Assembly: GCA_032821775.1 (NCBI GenBank)
Contig: JAVLRN010000003.1
Location: forward strand, 372,001-436,000
Direction of reading: 5' to 3'
From: Sanguinoderma infundibulare
Taxonomy: Eukaryota; Basidiomycota; Agaricomycetes; Polyporales; Polyporaceae
DNA length: 64,000 bases
Of the stretch, positions 32,791 to 44,113 are shown in pieces; positions within the stretch are counted from its first letter, which is position 1; every line of letters starts with the position of its first letter. The notes under the pieces are model-generated. The model was not told where the DNA came from. It worked only from the letters and a program-made list of their open reading frames with translations, and did not search any database. The translations under genes were made by a program, and so were the position numbers.

Positions 32791-33720
32791 TGTACCACAT
32801 AACCCTAAAAAGCCTCGCACATCCTTGACTGTCTGTAGTGCTGGCCACTTCTGAACTTTCTCAATCTTGACATCTTCTGGGAGTCGCCCTTTAGAACTAC
32901 ACTTTTGGCCAACAATGATCACTTCAGGCTTGCAGATCTGCATTTTCTTTGCTGAAAATGTTGCACCTGCATGTGATAATCTGTGAAAAATCCTATGCAC
33001 ATCCAACGCATGCTCCCATATAAACCGCCTGATGCCAGGGTTCGCAGGAATAGTCTCTGGATTTCCCGCCTGATCAAGGTACTGGCTTTTGGGTCCTTTG
33101 ATTGGGAGGTCATCAATGAATATGTTTGCAGTGTGGGGGATTTCATCTTGTAGGATAAAAGTCATACAATTCTGGAATTCTGCGGGGGAATTGGTATATC
33201 CCTGCAGCATGCAGGTGATTCGCAGAAGTCCCAAAGGTGTCATAAAAGAGGTCATGTCTCTGCTATGTGGATCAACAATGCGCGCATCATATCCAGAAAA
33301 TAGGTCAAACACTGTGTAACATTGATATCCTGCAAATGGCTCCACAAAGTCATCCAGGATAGGTGGTACTCCTGCATCTCTTATACTGACTTTGTTAAGT
33401 GGCTGAAGGTCATGGACCAATCGCAAGTCTCCATTCTTCTTCAGCACACAAAATCACTGCGAACGATAGGATGCTTGACTCGGCTCATAAACTCCTGCAG
33501 CAATTTTCTCCCGAATAATCTTAATGACCTTCTCCTTAATTCCTGGAGGTACTGGAATGTTGGGCAGCTTCCAGGCTTCATGAGGGACTACTGGCATAAT
33601 GTATGGTGAAAAGTAATCCTCCCGGAGTGTACCGCGGTCATTATCCTCAAATGCAATGCACTTTTCATTAAGTCTGAGAATATGGAGGAACAGCTTCTCT
33701 TCTTCAGGTCATAGATATCC
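32791..33720 (-). pseudogene. Reverse transcriptase, Gypsy A
   Basis: The RT core is an open frame from 33447 (LVHDLQPLNKVSIRDAGVPP, CYTVFDLFSGYDARIV, ITCMLQGYTNSPAEFQNCM, catalytic FIDDLP, VKDVRGFLGLCGT). Upstream in the same frame comes YFSPYIMPVVPHEAWKLPN and EKIAAGVYEPSQASYRS, then a stop just before FCVLKKNGDLR. A further in-frame stop lies at about 33708. The domain is recognisable but inactive. Confidence 0.85.
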
Positions 33721-36117
33721 ATCTGAGTTGATATTGATTTTGTCAATGTGCTCCCGAGTCAGCTTTGCTGTTAGAATAAAATCTGGTATATTTGCACTCA
33801 ATGGCAGTAGGGACTTTAATGGATTTTCTGGATAGCACCTAGTAACCTTGCATTCTTCAGGCACTGTACCAGCTACTGGCTTTACCTTCTGGTCTACACG
33901 CTTGAAGGCTGTGTTTACACTGCTTGTAGCTGAATATAGGTCCTTAGATCCTTCAAAGATGCAGAAGTTTGACCAAAAAATCAGTAACCCTAGGCTAGAG
34001 TTATGCCCGAAATTACTACTAAGTCCTTCCTCCTGCAGATGCTCATCTGCCCGCCCCACACTTGGCATTGCACTGCCCTCAGTGTGGAGAGAGTGCATAG
34101 TGCAAAAGGAAGAGTCAGTGTTACCTTGGTTGCTGTCAAAAAGGGCTTGCGGAGGTGCTGGAGTGCACACGGAAAAGGGTGGGTATGGGCGGGCTATCAA
34201 AGCGCCGGGATATACATTGTGGAAGCTACTGGACACCATATACGGAAAGTAGGTAAACACTGAGGGATGAACATATGCACAGCAGCAGATAACGAGGGAA
34301 AGCATGGCACAGCCAGCCATAGCGCTTGTCACAGACGCACAACTGAAACATACAGGAGGTGACATAAGGTGGAGGGACATAGCGGGAAAGGAGCTCAAGG
34401 CAGAAACTCGAGAAGACGGATGTGTGGGAGTGTGTGGGAACTGCAGCGGAACAGAGTCACCAGGAAATCGTAATGTATGGGGACGACGTAGCACAAACGT
34501 GGCACCACTCTTGCACGCGGGGATCTCTCTCCTGCGGATGGGGGTCTCGGATCGCATATGGAAGGGGAAAAGAAGGCGAAAACACACCTTACTCAGTGAA
34601 AACTTCGAATTCTTCTTTGAAGAACTTGCATAGGTCATCTGCACAGCTCTGCAGGGCCTCGGATAAGACTTGCTCCATGAAAACACGGACCTCACCGTTG
34701 ATGAACAGGTCTTCATACGCGTCTGTCTGCGCACGGGATACAGGGGATGGACAGCGGGCATCATGCTCGTCCGGGGTTCGTGGAGTGTCATGGGAAGGAG
34801 AATCGTGGTCGGGAGGTCCAGTCGAAGGTCCAGCCGTGACAAAGAATACGGGTACCAGAGGCAGTAGCAAAGAGATGGGAAGGGAAGGTGTGGCGGGAGC
34901 TGATGCGGTCTGCGTGGTGCACAAGTTCGGAACGGGAATCAAGTAGGACGTACGAAGGTGTAGAGGACGACGTGGGAGCTCCAGCTTGGTCCGCTCATGG
35001 ACCAGGCTTTGCTGATCTTGATTGACATGATCAAGGTCGGGGCCATCTGTGTCGAGCATGGAGTTGTCCTCTCCGTCGGTGTCGTAGTCGTCGTCATCGT
35101 CGTTACTGGTGGGCGCACTGGGGGAGGGTGTCGTCGATGGACGCAGTGTCGTGCGGCATGCGAGCTGAGTGTCCTCGCCTGGAGGACACTTGGGGATTCG
35201 AGGTTTCTTGATGGGCGGCAGGTGGATGATGATGCGCGGGGGGCTGCCCAGGCACGAGGCCTGGTCGCCATCATCGAAGGTGGGCTGGAGATGGGGGACA
35301 ACGGGCTCCTCCATCGTGAGGTCGAGGCCACGACTGCCGCAAAGATCCAGTGGCGGGAGCTCCGGGAACGTTGGGTTGTCCTTGAAGATGTGGCGGTGGT
35401 CATTGGGCGGATGTGTGAGGCCGGGGATCATTGCTGAGTCAGGGCCACCGCCACGTAGATACGTGGTTTGCGTGCGGCGGGGTTGGGGGAGCTGCGCATC
35501 CTGTGTGTGGTCGTCGCCGATGGGGAGAGGGTCACGGTGGTCGCCCCTGCCATCCTGCAGGAGGGCGGGGTCGACCGTCTTGACGTGGTCGAGGTCGGGG
35601 ATGCCAAGAGATTCGTGGAGGTGAGCAAGGGCTCGGGTGCGGAAGGTGGGGTGATGGGGGTGTCGTTGCTGTCGTTGCTGTCACGGTCGAGGCCAGTCTC
35701 GGGGGCGTCGAGTAGGAGGAAGGGCACACCGAAGTGGGGATCCTGCCCGCTGGCGTCCGTGTTGTTGGTCCCTGGGGTGAGGGTCGATGTCTGTCCGCTG
35801 GAGGACTGTGGGGGCTGGTCGACGTGTTGGGGGCAAAAAGGGGGCATACGCCACAGTGCATCCGTGAGCACAGTGAAGAGGAGGGGAATGGGGGGCTCAG
35901 GCGACGCAGGGGGGGTCGCAGCACCCTTGTTTGGGTGCTCCAGGAGGTAGTCGTCCCCCTGGACACTGGCAAAAATCGTGGTCATGGGCAGAGCCGTTGG
36001 GGCTTTGAGTGTCGTGGTGATGGGCTCCTGGTTGTCCGTCTGAGGCTTTGTGAGCCTCGGGTCTCGAGTGGGGAAAGGGGAGAGGAAAAAGGACAGGGTC
36101 GAGGCCGTGTTGAGCAT
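33721..36117 (-). pseudogene. Linker region between protease and RT, Gypsy A
   Basis: About 2.4 kb of minus-strand frames with no known retroelement domain. Frames 34589-35431 (acidic DDDDDYDTDGEDNSMLDTDG, C-terminal helical VRVFMEQVLSEALQSCADDLC) and 35428-36117 (Pro/Thr-rich) are open but do not match a family I know. Near 33.9 kb the sequence again reads like pol (KVTRCYPENPLKSLLPLSAN). It is longer than usual for Gypsy elements. Confidence 0.4.
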
Positions 36118-36121
36118 GTCC

Positions 36122-37954
36122 TCACCCTGGAGAATGCGCGGAGGGTCGAAAAAAAGGGGGGCTCACGTTTTTACAGTCATTTGCTTGCATCTCCTCCTCC
36201 CTCGCATTCTCCCCGTCCTCCTCGTCCACTTCCATATCCATTTCCCCCTCCTCCAGCTCCTCCTTTGGGGTTTGGTCGATCTTGCTCATCTTCGGCTCAG
36301 CGTTGTCATTGTCGTCGTCATCATCTTCGCCCTTGGGCCCAGTCATAGCGAGGAAGGAAGGGGTGAGGCAAGTAGGATGAGGAGAGTGGATGGGAGACAA
36401 AGCGGGAGTCGTGTCAGGAGACAGAGAGATGAGGGAGGGAAGAGAGTCCAGGGAGAGGTGGCGGCTGGGATCCAAGGATGCGGGCGCTTCCGCCTGGAGG
36501 TGCCATGGGTCTCGTATCTCGAGCGCACGTGATGGACGTGAATTGAGGTGCTCAGTAGGGTAAAAATGTACGTAGACCTGTCTGTGACGCGTAATCGAGT
36601 GCTTAGGGGAGTTATCGAAGCCGTCGGAGACCGTGCCGGAGAAGGTGGTCATGGGGATATACCAATCTTGGAAGTAGCAGCCTTGATAATGGCCGAAATA
36701 GCTGGGGAACATGGTCTGCTCGAGGACCCCGCCTATGTAGTGCTGTTCGGGGGCCGCCAGGGCCATCGAATCATCATCGCAGATGAAGTAGGAGGTCATA
36801 TCAGGGGTATCGAAGGTGTCAGGGGTGTCAGAGAGGTCGGGGTTGTCAGCGGCAATGTGATAGGAGGTGCGGGACTGGTGTGCTGGTTGGGCAAGGAGTT
36901 CCAGCACTCCGAGTTCTGTATTTATAGGGTTTTTGAACAATAAAAATGTCCCTTCCTCCCTCTCGTCAATAGAAATATAATTGTCCCTCTGCCAAAACCT
37001 GCCCAACAATAATCCGAAAGGTGCATTTTCAGAAACACACAGGGTAGCCTCAGTCTGGGCCTCTCCGCAGGTCAATACAACACCTCTGATAATTCCCATG
37101 AGGGTGGATACGGAATTGTTCGCAGATAACATTCTTGGCTTTATTGTTGTGTTCAAGGGTAATTGGATTACCCTTTTCCACAATTCACTGCTGACAATGT
37201 TCATTTCGGAGCCTGTGTCCACTATAGCTGATATTGGCTGCCCATTGAAATATACCTTAATCCTGATTAATGGACTTTGATAAGCCAATAAAGTGGGAAT
37301 TGGAGGGGTTTCCTTTACCCCTTGACTTGAGATAGGTCTTTTAACCTTCATTAAATCCTGCAGCTGCTGAGATACATCCCGGGAGGTCCCTATAACCTCT
37401 CCTACTGACATAGTAACTGGAGTCTTGAGAATCCTGTCAAGGATTTTGCTCGGATTTGCTTGCTTTGCAATCTGTGACTGAACTAAGGGTTTCCGGACAT
37501 TTTTCTCCACCTTAGGTTCATCAGCCTTCTGTCTTCTGGAGGCTCTGTATGTGGCATCCTTCATGACTATGTCTTCATCATTTAGTGGGTCAAATGTGGG
37601 TTTGTGAGTCTCAACTGGCTTGGGCTGGGACACTTGAAGTGTCATATCAGCCGGATGGATCCCTGGAGGTTTGGATTTCTCTGGGGCAGTGCGCTTTGCC
37701 CAATTTGGATGTGGTGGTGGAAATACTCCCTCGAAGCGCTCTTTGTGCGCTTCCCTTGCCATTTTGGGAGCATGTTCTACAGGGAATACATACTGGTAAT
37801 TGTCCTCTGCATCTGACCCTTCCCAATGATCTATGGGTGCTTGAGCTGCTAAAGCCACAAAGTTTGAGCTGCCATGAGCTCCCTGAAGGCGGCAAACTGC
37901 ATGGGTAAGTGGTTCATCATCATTGCGCATAATCCTTGCACCATCTCCCATCAC
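36122..37954 (-). CDS. Gag C-terminal / aspartic protease region, Gypsy A
   Basis: An open frame of 610 codons. It carries a basic-acidic linker, then a retropepsin-like segment: PLIRIKVYFNGQPISAIVDTG with the catalytic DTG (IVDTGSEMNIVSSELW), followed by FGLLLGRFWQRDNY. This order is typical of Gypsy protease. The C-terminal 200 residues are low complexity and end in a strongly acidic stretch (EELEEGEMDMEVDEEDGEN). It is in a different frame from the upstream Gag frame, so a shift or a mutation separates them. Confidence 0.8.
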   Translation of the reverse strand: MMGDGARIMRNDDEPLTHAVCRLQGAHGSSNFVALAAQAPIDHWEGSDAEDNYQYVFPVEHAPKMAREAHKERFEGVFPPPHPNWAKRTAPEKSKPPGIHPADMTLQVSQPKPVETHKPTFDPLNDEDIVMKDATYRASRRQKADEPKVEKNVRKPLVQSQIAKQANPSKILDRILKTPVTMSVGEVIGTSRDVSQQLQDLMKVKRPISSQGVKETPPIPTLLAYQSPLIRIKVYFNGQPISAIVDTGSEMNIVSSELWKRVIQLPLNTTIKPRMLSANNSVSTLMGIIRGVVLTCGEAQTEATLCVSENAPFGLLLGRFWQRDNYISIDEREEGTFLLFKNPINTELGVLELLAQPAHQSRTSYHIAADNPDLSDTPDTFDTPDMTSYFICDDDSMALAAPEQHYIGGVLEQTMFPSYFGHYQGCYFQDWYIPMTTFSGTVSDGFDNSPKHSITRHRQVYVHFYPTEHLNSRPSRALEIRDPWHLQAEAPASLDPSRHLSLDSLPSLISLSPDTTPALSPIHSPHPTCLTPSFLAMTGPKGEDDDDDNDNAEPKMSKIDQTPKEELEEGEMDMEVDEEDGENAREEEMQANDCKNVSPPFFRPSAHSPG

Positions 37955-38068
37955 ATACCTCCCATTTCCATCTCGCTTGACAATTCCGCTGGTTGTGAGA
38001 TCCTTCAGTGCGACACAGTCATTCAGCCCATGCCCTTGTGCACCACAGCTATATCATCTCATCTCCTC

Positions 38069-39177
38069 TCAGCTATTTATGCTATTGGGCCTTGCTGAAG
38101 GCATAGAGGACTTAGATGATGAGCGAGGTGAGGCACCTTTGGGTGACTTGAGAATAAGTGCAATATCTTTGTCCAGCTTGAATGCTCGGTAGAAAAGTGA
38201 TGCATATTTTGGATCATTAATAGACATGCTTTGAAGCCTAATAATGAGATCCTCAACATCATCCTGGGTACCAGGCTCATATGTGTGCTGTGTGGTCTTA
38301 GGGATAGTCTTGGGTAAAGTGTCAAACTTTACTTGGTGTGCCTTTCTCTGCTTTCGCACTAACTTGAGAGTTTTCCGCAGCTTGTCCTTGTGCTTAGGCT
38401 CATAATCAGACTCATTATCTGATTCATCGCTGTCTTCTGTGTCTGAATCAGAATCAGATTCTGAGCTGTCCGAACCAATGTCTCCATCTTCATCATCCCA
38501 GTCTGATAAGTCTGCATCAAACCGGTCTCGACCATACATTCTTTCCATTATCTCGACTAACTTGCTCACCTCAAATGGTTGCTTGTAATCATGTTTGCTG
38601 ACTTCCTGGTGATAGGCTGCCTCAAACCGGACCTGAAGTGTCTTGGGAATGCCTTATCAAAAGCATTTCTGATATTCTTTAGCTGAGATTTGACCTTTTG
38701 ACTTGAGCCATCCTGCAATCTTCTGAAAATCTGAAAATCCCTATAATAATTTCTGAACTTGCTGAGTGAACTCATTGGCCTAGCTCTTGCCTTCTTTATA
38801 AAGCTTGAAAGGTCTTTCTTTCTGTAACACTTTTCATATCGGTCAGCATCAAACAACTTCAAAATCTGCTCCTTCATAATTGTCCAGTCAGTATTATCCA
38901 AAGTCTCCAGTATTTCGCGCACATCCCTGCTGCAATACCGGTGAATATATGTGCACTGCTTGGCTTTGTCCTTGACATTGTTATGGTCTAAAAGGTCTTC
39001 ATAATCCTGAATAAAATCCTTAACCTTGCGAGGTTTTTCTTTAAAGGTTTTGGGGGCCTTGTTAGAACCACACTGTGGCATATCTGCTGCAGAGCGAGTA
39101 GCCATAATAGCAGTCTGTGATGGCAGTGGTATCTGTGAAATGGATATACTAGGTGTTGAGGGCAGCAGCACTGTCAC
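38069..39177 (-). pseudogene. Gag N-terminal region, Gypsy A
   Basis: Frame 38566-39177 (KTFKEKPRKVKDFIQDYEDLL, YIHRYCSRDVREILETLD, FDADRYEKCYRKKDLSSF) is a Gypsy-type capsid region. The frame shifts at about 38568 and continues to 38069 (SKLVEIMERMYGRDRF, acidic Ser/Asp stretch, DDVEDLIIRLQSMSIND). No zinc knuckle is evident. Part of the sequence to 37954 is unassigned. Confidence 0.7.
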
Positions 39178-39431
39178 TGGTATAAGTGATAGGTTAGTGC
39201 TTGCACTAGTCTGCTGTCGACTGATGCTTGACTGCCTTGATATAGTCAGAGAACTGGGCAGGGATAATTGGTCAGAGGATATATGGGATATAGAGGGTGT
39301 AGAGGAGGTTGAGTCTAGGTCTGACTCAGCAAAGGGTAAATTGCTGAGTAAGTCACCTAATGGTCTCGATGGTATGGTGAAATATGAAAGGGATTGGAGT
39401 AGTAGACAAGTGAGATGTCTTGATCACAACC

Positions 39432-39450
39432 CCTCGCGGTGGGCTCCAAT
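39432..39450 (-). promoter_or_regulatory. Primer-binding site of Gypsy A
   Basis: Two bases inside the 5' LTR the minus strand reads TTGGAGCCCACCGCGAGG. Its plus-strand complement ends GGGCTCCA, as expected for the 3' end of a tRNA (CCA). The tRNA identity is not determined. Confidence 0.65.
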
Positions 39451-39451
39451 T

Positions 39452-40543
39452 TGAGATACGCACAAACTACCTAATAGAATGTACTACTAGATAATATGCA
39501 CCTGAAGTAATCGGACCAGACTTTAGGTCAGATATTCCTCCAGGTGTCCGTGATAGTGATCAGAGATATGGGGGATGATAGGTAAGGATGAGGTATGGAA
39601 GGGGATAATAGAGAGCAAGCCTGTCAGAGGCTTTCTAACTCTCAGAGGGAAACTATTGTGCACAGTTGCACCAGGAGCACCTGTCAGAGGTGGGACACAG
39701 TTCTGAGGGGGAACTGAAATTTTTTTCATTCTTGGGGGACCCAGCTGAGGTCCTTATATACTAGTAGCTATCTAGAACCAAATACAAATAAACAGGCTAT
39801 TGTGCTATTGTGCTAAGTCTGGACAATAGGCTATAGACACAATACTGTATCTAAAAATAGCACAATACTGTTAAAGTGCTCATTGTCCTTGGACAATGAG
39901 TATATACAGGCTGTGAGAAATAATCCTATGGACAATAAAGGAATAAACAATAGTCCACCAATCAGCATGGGAATAACATATCCATATCATGAAATATGCA
40001 CAATCATTGTGCTATATATCTGAGAATATTCTCAAGTACAATAGGCTAGGATAAAAGTTATCCTCAAACAATTAAGTATGAGGAATAATAGGTCAAAGTT
40101 TGTAGTGTGGGAATGTTCAAAGGATAAAAGGATAGAGTATAATAGTCATTCCCAAATAACAATAAAGTCCCATCATACAAAAAGAAAAACCTGCGCTGAC
40201 TGAGCATGTGTACAGTAATGTGTATCAGTCATCATGCTTGAACCTTAGTTAGCCTTTTCAGGTCATGTGCCAAGAACCAAATCATCTGTGCACCATAGCA
40301 AATGAATAGAGAGTACATGTAGAGTCCATGCTAGATCGTGTTGCGCCTGGCACGCATTTTGCGCCTTGAGCTCTCGCCTTCCTCCCCAAGTCCTTCCTGG
40401 ACTGACTCCCTGTCCTCCCTTTGCCCCGGCAGCTCTCTGAACCTAAAGATAGGCTCTTCAGAGCCAAGGCAGTTCTGGTGCTGAACCGGCTCTCCTGCCA
40501 GCCTGTACCTGTCCAACAGATCAGTCATACACCACGTATGACA
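39452..40543 (-). repeat. 5' LTR of Gypsy A
   Basis: 1092 bp, partner of 27379-28466, with TG...CA ends. It is followed by AAGG (40544-40547), the target duplication. Confidence 0.92.
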
Positions 40544-40547
40544 AAGG

Positions 40548-40605
40548 CATCTAAAACTAAGGCACGAGCACAAGACGAGCTCGCTATCTAATCAAATCTC
40601 CAACA
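40548..40605 (-). mobile_element. Remaining 58 bp of the split TR-GAG 1 LTR
   Basis: It matches 26059-26116 of the intact LTR (CATCTAAAACTAAGGC...CTCCAACA). Its presence on the far side of Gypsy A proves the nesting. Confidence 0.88.
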
Positions 40606-40610
40606 GCCTG
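40606..40610 (+). repeat. Target-site duplication of Copia TR-GAG 1, right
   Basis: GCCTG, identical to 25882-25886. Confidence 0.85.
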
Positions 40611-42659
40611 CACTTGTCGAATTTTGATGTCACCGTAGGTGTGGCCAAAGATCAAGCTGCAGATGCGGTCAGGTCATCATCAGTATTGTCTGGAAAGCAT
40701 GCTGCAGAGAGTGCAAGCCTCAGAGCACAACTGGCTGTTGTGTGACCACATTGTCGAAGCAGATGGGGAGCATGCCATGCTCGAGCACCAGTTTTTGGAG
40801 CCCCGCATGGTGCTTGAGGACATGGAGTGCCAATTCAAGGACACATGGATGCAGGCTGAGATGGGAAATGTGGACGTGGTTGGGCTGAGAAAGGAGCTGC
40901 AGTGCATTAAGCACAAGCAGAGGGAGACCCAGAGAAGATAAACAGACTGTGAGGAAGGATCTCCGGGTGGGGCGGGTGTCCCAGGCACAGTTTGAGCACA
41001 ATGTCGGCCAGAAAGCACATACCAGTTGTAGGAACCCAGAACACTCTCGTTCAACCACTCTTTGTTTGTCTGAGGGGGAGGAGGAGGGTTGTCCACAGCA
41101 TCTTCAAGCACATTGCGCTCAACATTGAGCAGAGCAATCAGATTAGAGTGTAGCTCCGATCCAGAGCACACGCCATTATCACTGTCCCACTCCGGCAAGT
41201 TGCTCACAAGAAACTTGACCTAGGTTCAAGGTACACATTAGTACAGTTTATACATATGCCTGCCAACGTACCAGAATCACAACATATGCGAGGTACATTG
41301 GTGTCATCATGTGGACTTGATGCTTTTGCACGAGGGAGTTCTGACCAACGCCGCAAAGACCCTCTGCTCAATCTGCGGAACTGGTGCCCTGGAAGAGGAC
41401 ATGCATGCACTTCAAATATTCTGAAGTTAGCAGCTCGAGACCATAGTGCATGTCCTAAACTGACCTTTTGAACGAGTTCGCTGTGGAATATACCTCACAA
41501 AGGATCCTCTGGGTTGAATACGAGGTCTACTGGAAAGAGGAAGGTGGAGAAACTACGGGTGGCATTGGTGTCAGGATTGTGGTGGAGATGCCTGCTTGCG
41601 GCCTTGGGTGTTTCATTGAGGCATTGCTCTTAAAAACTGTGATGATCATGTCAGTACGATACATCCGGGATCTGGATGACTTATGTGGTGGGATCAAGAT
41701 CAAAATCAGAGCATTCATTGATGTTGACAAGTAGTCAGACCATGCAGTTCGAATTGTAGCCACAGTTGCGTTATTTGCGAGAATACTGCATGCAAGTGAG
41801 CATGGGGATCTGTTGGTTGTTGGGAAGTGTGACAGTCTCTAGAAAGGTGGAGAGCTCCTTCTTCAGTGTGGAGATATCGGAAGATCATGCAGCTCACGCA
41901 TGGTGATTAAGCTGCACAGTGAGCATCTGTAGCGAAGGCGACACGCAGTGTGAAACATACAAACAGTCCCATTCGGGTAATATCTTCGGATCGCCCTTCA
42001 AGATGTGCGCAGTAGGCAAGGAAGTTCTGGTCGGTGTTGATCAGGTCGATAAAGATATCCAGGTAATAATCTGCGGCAACAGAAGTCCTGGGCATGCGGT
42101 GAGGAGGATCAGTAGACTTGTGTCCTCCAAAGAGAACATGATGGTAATGACATACATTTTTTTCACCACACGGATGCGTCGCTTGTGCTCATTGTCACTG
42201 ATCGGCCAACTGAGCTGTCAAATACTGAAACTGATCGCAAACATGGAACTGTAGTCTACAAACAGTGAGTAGTCCCGGGGCAAGAAGTGAGCAGAGTCAT
42301 GTAGTTTTGTGAGATGAGATTTGTCCTTTTGGTTGCTGGAATACAATAGTATTAGTAGCCTCAGACTGAATAACACAAACAGCAAATAGGACATACAGGA
42401 TATACACAGATGCATAAATTTGCTTCATATCGTGCTCAAACTTGCGTGTGGTGAGGGGTCCCTCCCCATCTGTCAAAAGAGAGTGGCGTCAATAAGTATT
42501 ATTATGCTTACATCATTCATTGTGCCTGTGATGTCTGTTAGAGTCCATGCTGGACGACGGTCGGCTGTGCAACTGTCACCATGTTTGGCATTCAGAGGAT
42601 GGTGAGTGCAAGGGGGATTCATGCCAGTGACCGCATGAGGGGGATGAGCGATGGTGACA
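40611..42659. other. Degenerate sequence between two TR-GAG elements
   Basis: No recognised gene. Minus-strand frames of 60-175 codons occur, for example around 41040-41207 (NLPEWDSDNGVCSGSELH, NPPPPPQTNKEWLNE), with some codon structure. They may be pieces of an older spliced repeat gene that began in the 25661-25881 flank. I cannot name it. Confidence 0.3.
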
Positions 42660-42664
42660 GCATG
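42660..42664 (+). repeat. Target-site duplication of TR-GAG 2, left
   Basis: GCATG, identical to 44109-44113. Confidence 0.8.
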
Positions 42665-42847
42665 TATTGTAGGTAAATCAGTGCCTCAGGATCTGGTACT
42701 ATACAGTAGTGATAGCCGCCTAAACTTTATTCTCCATACTCTACGTTCTGTGCCCCGTGTCTTGTTAATCCAGTTGTTCGTTTTGTCGCGTCTTGCTGTG
42801 CTTTGCTGCTCCCCACTGCTGCTTGTGCCTGTGGCTTGTTTTTGACA
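42665..42847 (+). repeat. 5' LTR of TR-GAG 2
   Basis: 183 bp; about 15 differences from the 3' copy, many of them transitions. Confidence 0.85.
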
Positions 42848-42864
42848 GGTTATGAGCCCTGCGC
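42848..42864 (+). promoter_or_regulatory. Primer-binding site, half-tRNA-iMet type
   Basis: GGTTATGAGCCCTGCGC directly follows the LTR. Its complement GCGCAGGGCUCAUAACC is the anticodon stem-loop of eukaryotic initiator tRNA-Met (family knowledge from yeast), not the 3' CCA end. Confidence 0.75.
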
Positions 42865-43023
42865 TCCCCTTCTAGCTCGCTTGAAATCAGTTTTTCATCT
42901 CTGTCCTCCGTCGCCACCTCATTTGCAACCACTCGCAATGGTTGGTAACCTCGTCGAGCAACCACAGTCTGACATGCGTCGCCTGACACTGAGCCCACTG
43001 TCCTTACTCCAGTCCACCACCAC

Positions 43024-43890
43024 TGTCCTTACCCCCTTTCCACCGCCACCTCATCATGCATGTCGATGACCGGACCTCGCGCATCCTTCTGCTCACTGAA
43101 GGGAACTACGAGATATGGTGAGTCCAGATATCCTCCATCCTCATTGCTGCCGACCTATGTGATGTTGTTCATCCAACGGAGGAGGTTATGGAGTTGCCGA
43201 AGGGTCCAAAGGGGTTACAGGCGGTTCAGAAGAAACGTGAGTTGGCCCGGTCGAAGATCACGCTCACTCTCAATGCATCCCAATTGCCTTTCATTATGGG
43301 CATGGAAGACCCTCACGAAATGTGGGAAGCTTTTCAAAAGGTGCACCGTTCATCGTCCCTTAACCATGCTCTCTCTCTCCGCCACTCCTTCCTTCGCATG
43401 TTCAAGAATGAGAACGAGACAGTCATTGGCTGGATCGGTCGAGTTCATGCTTGAGCATTCGAGCTCTCCTATACCCCCTGCCCTGCCACTGTCATTGACA
43501 TTGTCCTCGTTATAACAGAAGGCCTCCCCCCCCGAATACTCTCCCATCATCACTCATCTCGACTCCCTCCCCATTGATTCCCTCACCATCCCTGCTGTCA
43601 CCAATCACATCATTGGCTTTGAGGCGCAGCTCCTCCACAGTCAAGCCAAGGCCTCAGTGTCTGAGGACTTGAGTGCTTGCATTGCGTGGGCAGACGTGGT
43701 TTGCCACCAGTGCAACAGCCATGGCCACTTCAAGCGTGAGTGCCCTACTCCCAAAGGACTCTCTAAGCCGAAGAAGATGAGCGCTTCAGGAGTGCATGGA
43801 GAAGGAGATGCAGAGTTGAAGGACCGTATTGCGGCTCACTATGCCAACCTGCACAGGGGTTCTAGCCCAGAGTTGCTTAGGGTTTACTGA
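43024..43890 (+). pseudogene. Degenerate Copia Gag of TR-GAG 2
   Basis: The Gag frame reads MHVDDRTSRILLLTEGNYEIW from about 43051, then meets a TGA at 43119-43121. It continues with ISSILIAADLCDVV, KITLTLNASQLPFIMGMEDP and SLNHALSLRHSFLRMF to a second TGA at 43452-43454. It then loses frame in a poly-C run near 43528 and resumes as FEAQLLHSQAKASV and the zinc knuckle CHQCNSHGHFKREC, ending at 43890. There are two stops and one shift, so it is not translated as such. Confidence 0.75.
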
Positions 43891-43925
43891 TCATTACCTA
43901 TCCATAGTCGCAGATTTAAGGAGCG

Positions 43926-44108
43926 TATTGTAGGTAAATCAGCACCTCAGGATCTGGTACTATATAGTAGTGATAGCCACCTAAACCTTATTCTCCGTAC
44001 TTTACGTTCTGTGCCCCGCATCTTGTTAATCCAGTTGTTCATTTTGTCGCATCTTGCTGCGCTTTGCTGCTCCCCGATGCTGCTTGTGCCTGTGGCTTGT
44101 TTTTGACA
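43926..44108 (+). repeat. 3' LTR of TR-GAG 2
   Basis: 183-bp partner of 42665-42847, followed by GCATG. Confidence 0.85.
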
Positions 44109-44113
44109 GCATG

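Larger units (their letters stand above)
27379..40543 (-). mobile_element. Gypsy-type LTR retrotransposon A, inserted in a Copia LTR
   Basis: Minus-strand element with LTRs 39452-40543 (5') and 27379-28466 (3'), TG...CA ends and a 4-bp target duplication AAGG. The interior from right to left encodes Gag, protease, RT, RNase H, integrase and an extra ORF. The frames carry several stops and shifts, so this copy is dead. A 1525-bp TIR element (31266-32790) interrupts the pol gene. Without that guest the element is about 11.6 kb. Confidence 0.9.
42665..44108 (+). mobile_element. Copia-type TR-GAG element 2
   Basis: Plus-strand element with 183-bp LTRs (42665-42847 and 43926-44108), a 5-bp GCATG duplication and a 1078-bp interior with Gag only. 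The LTR starts TATTGTAGG, not the usual TG, and ends TTGACA. The interior begins with GGTTATGAGCCCTGCGC, complementary to the anticodon stem-loop of fungal initiator tRNA-Met. This is the half-tRNA primer known from copia and Ty5. Like TR-GAG 1 it would depend on enzymes made elsewhere. Confidence 0.82.
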
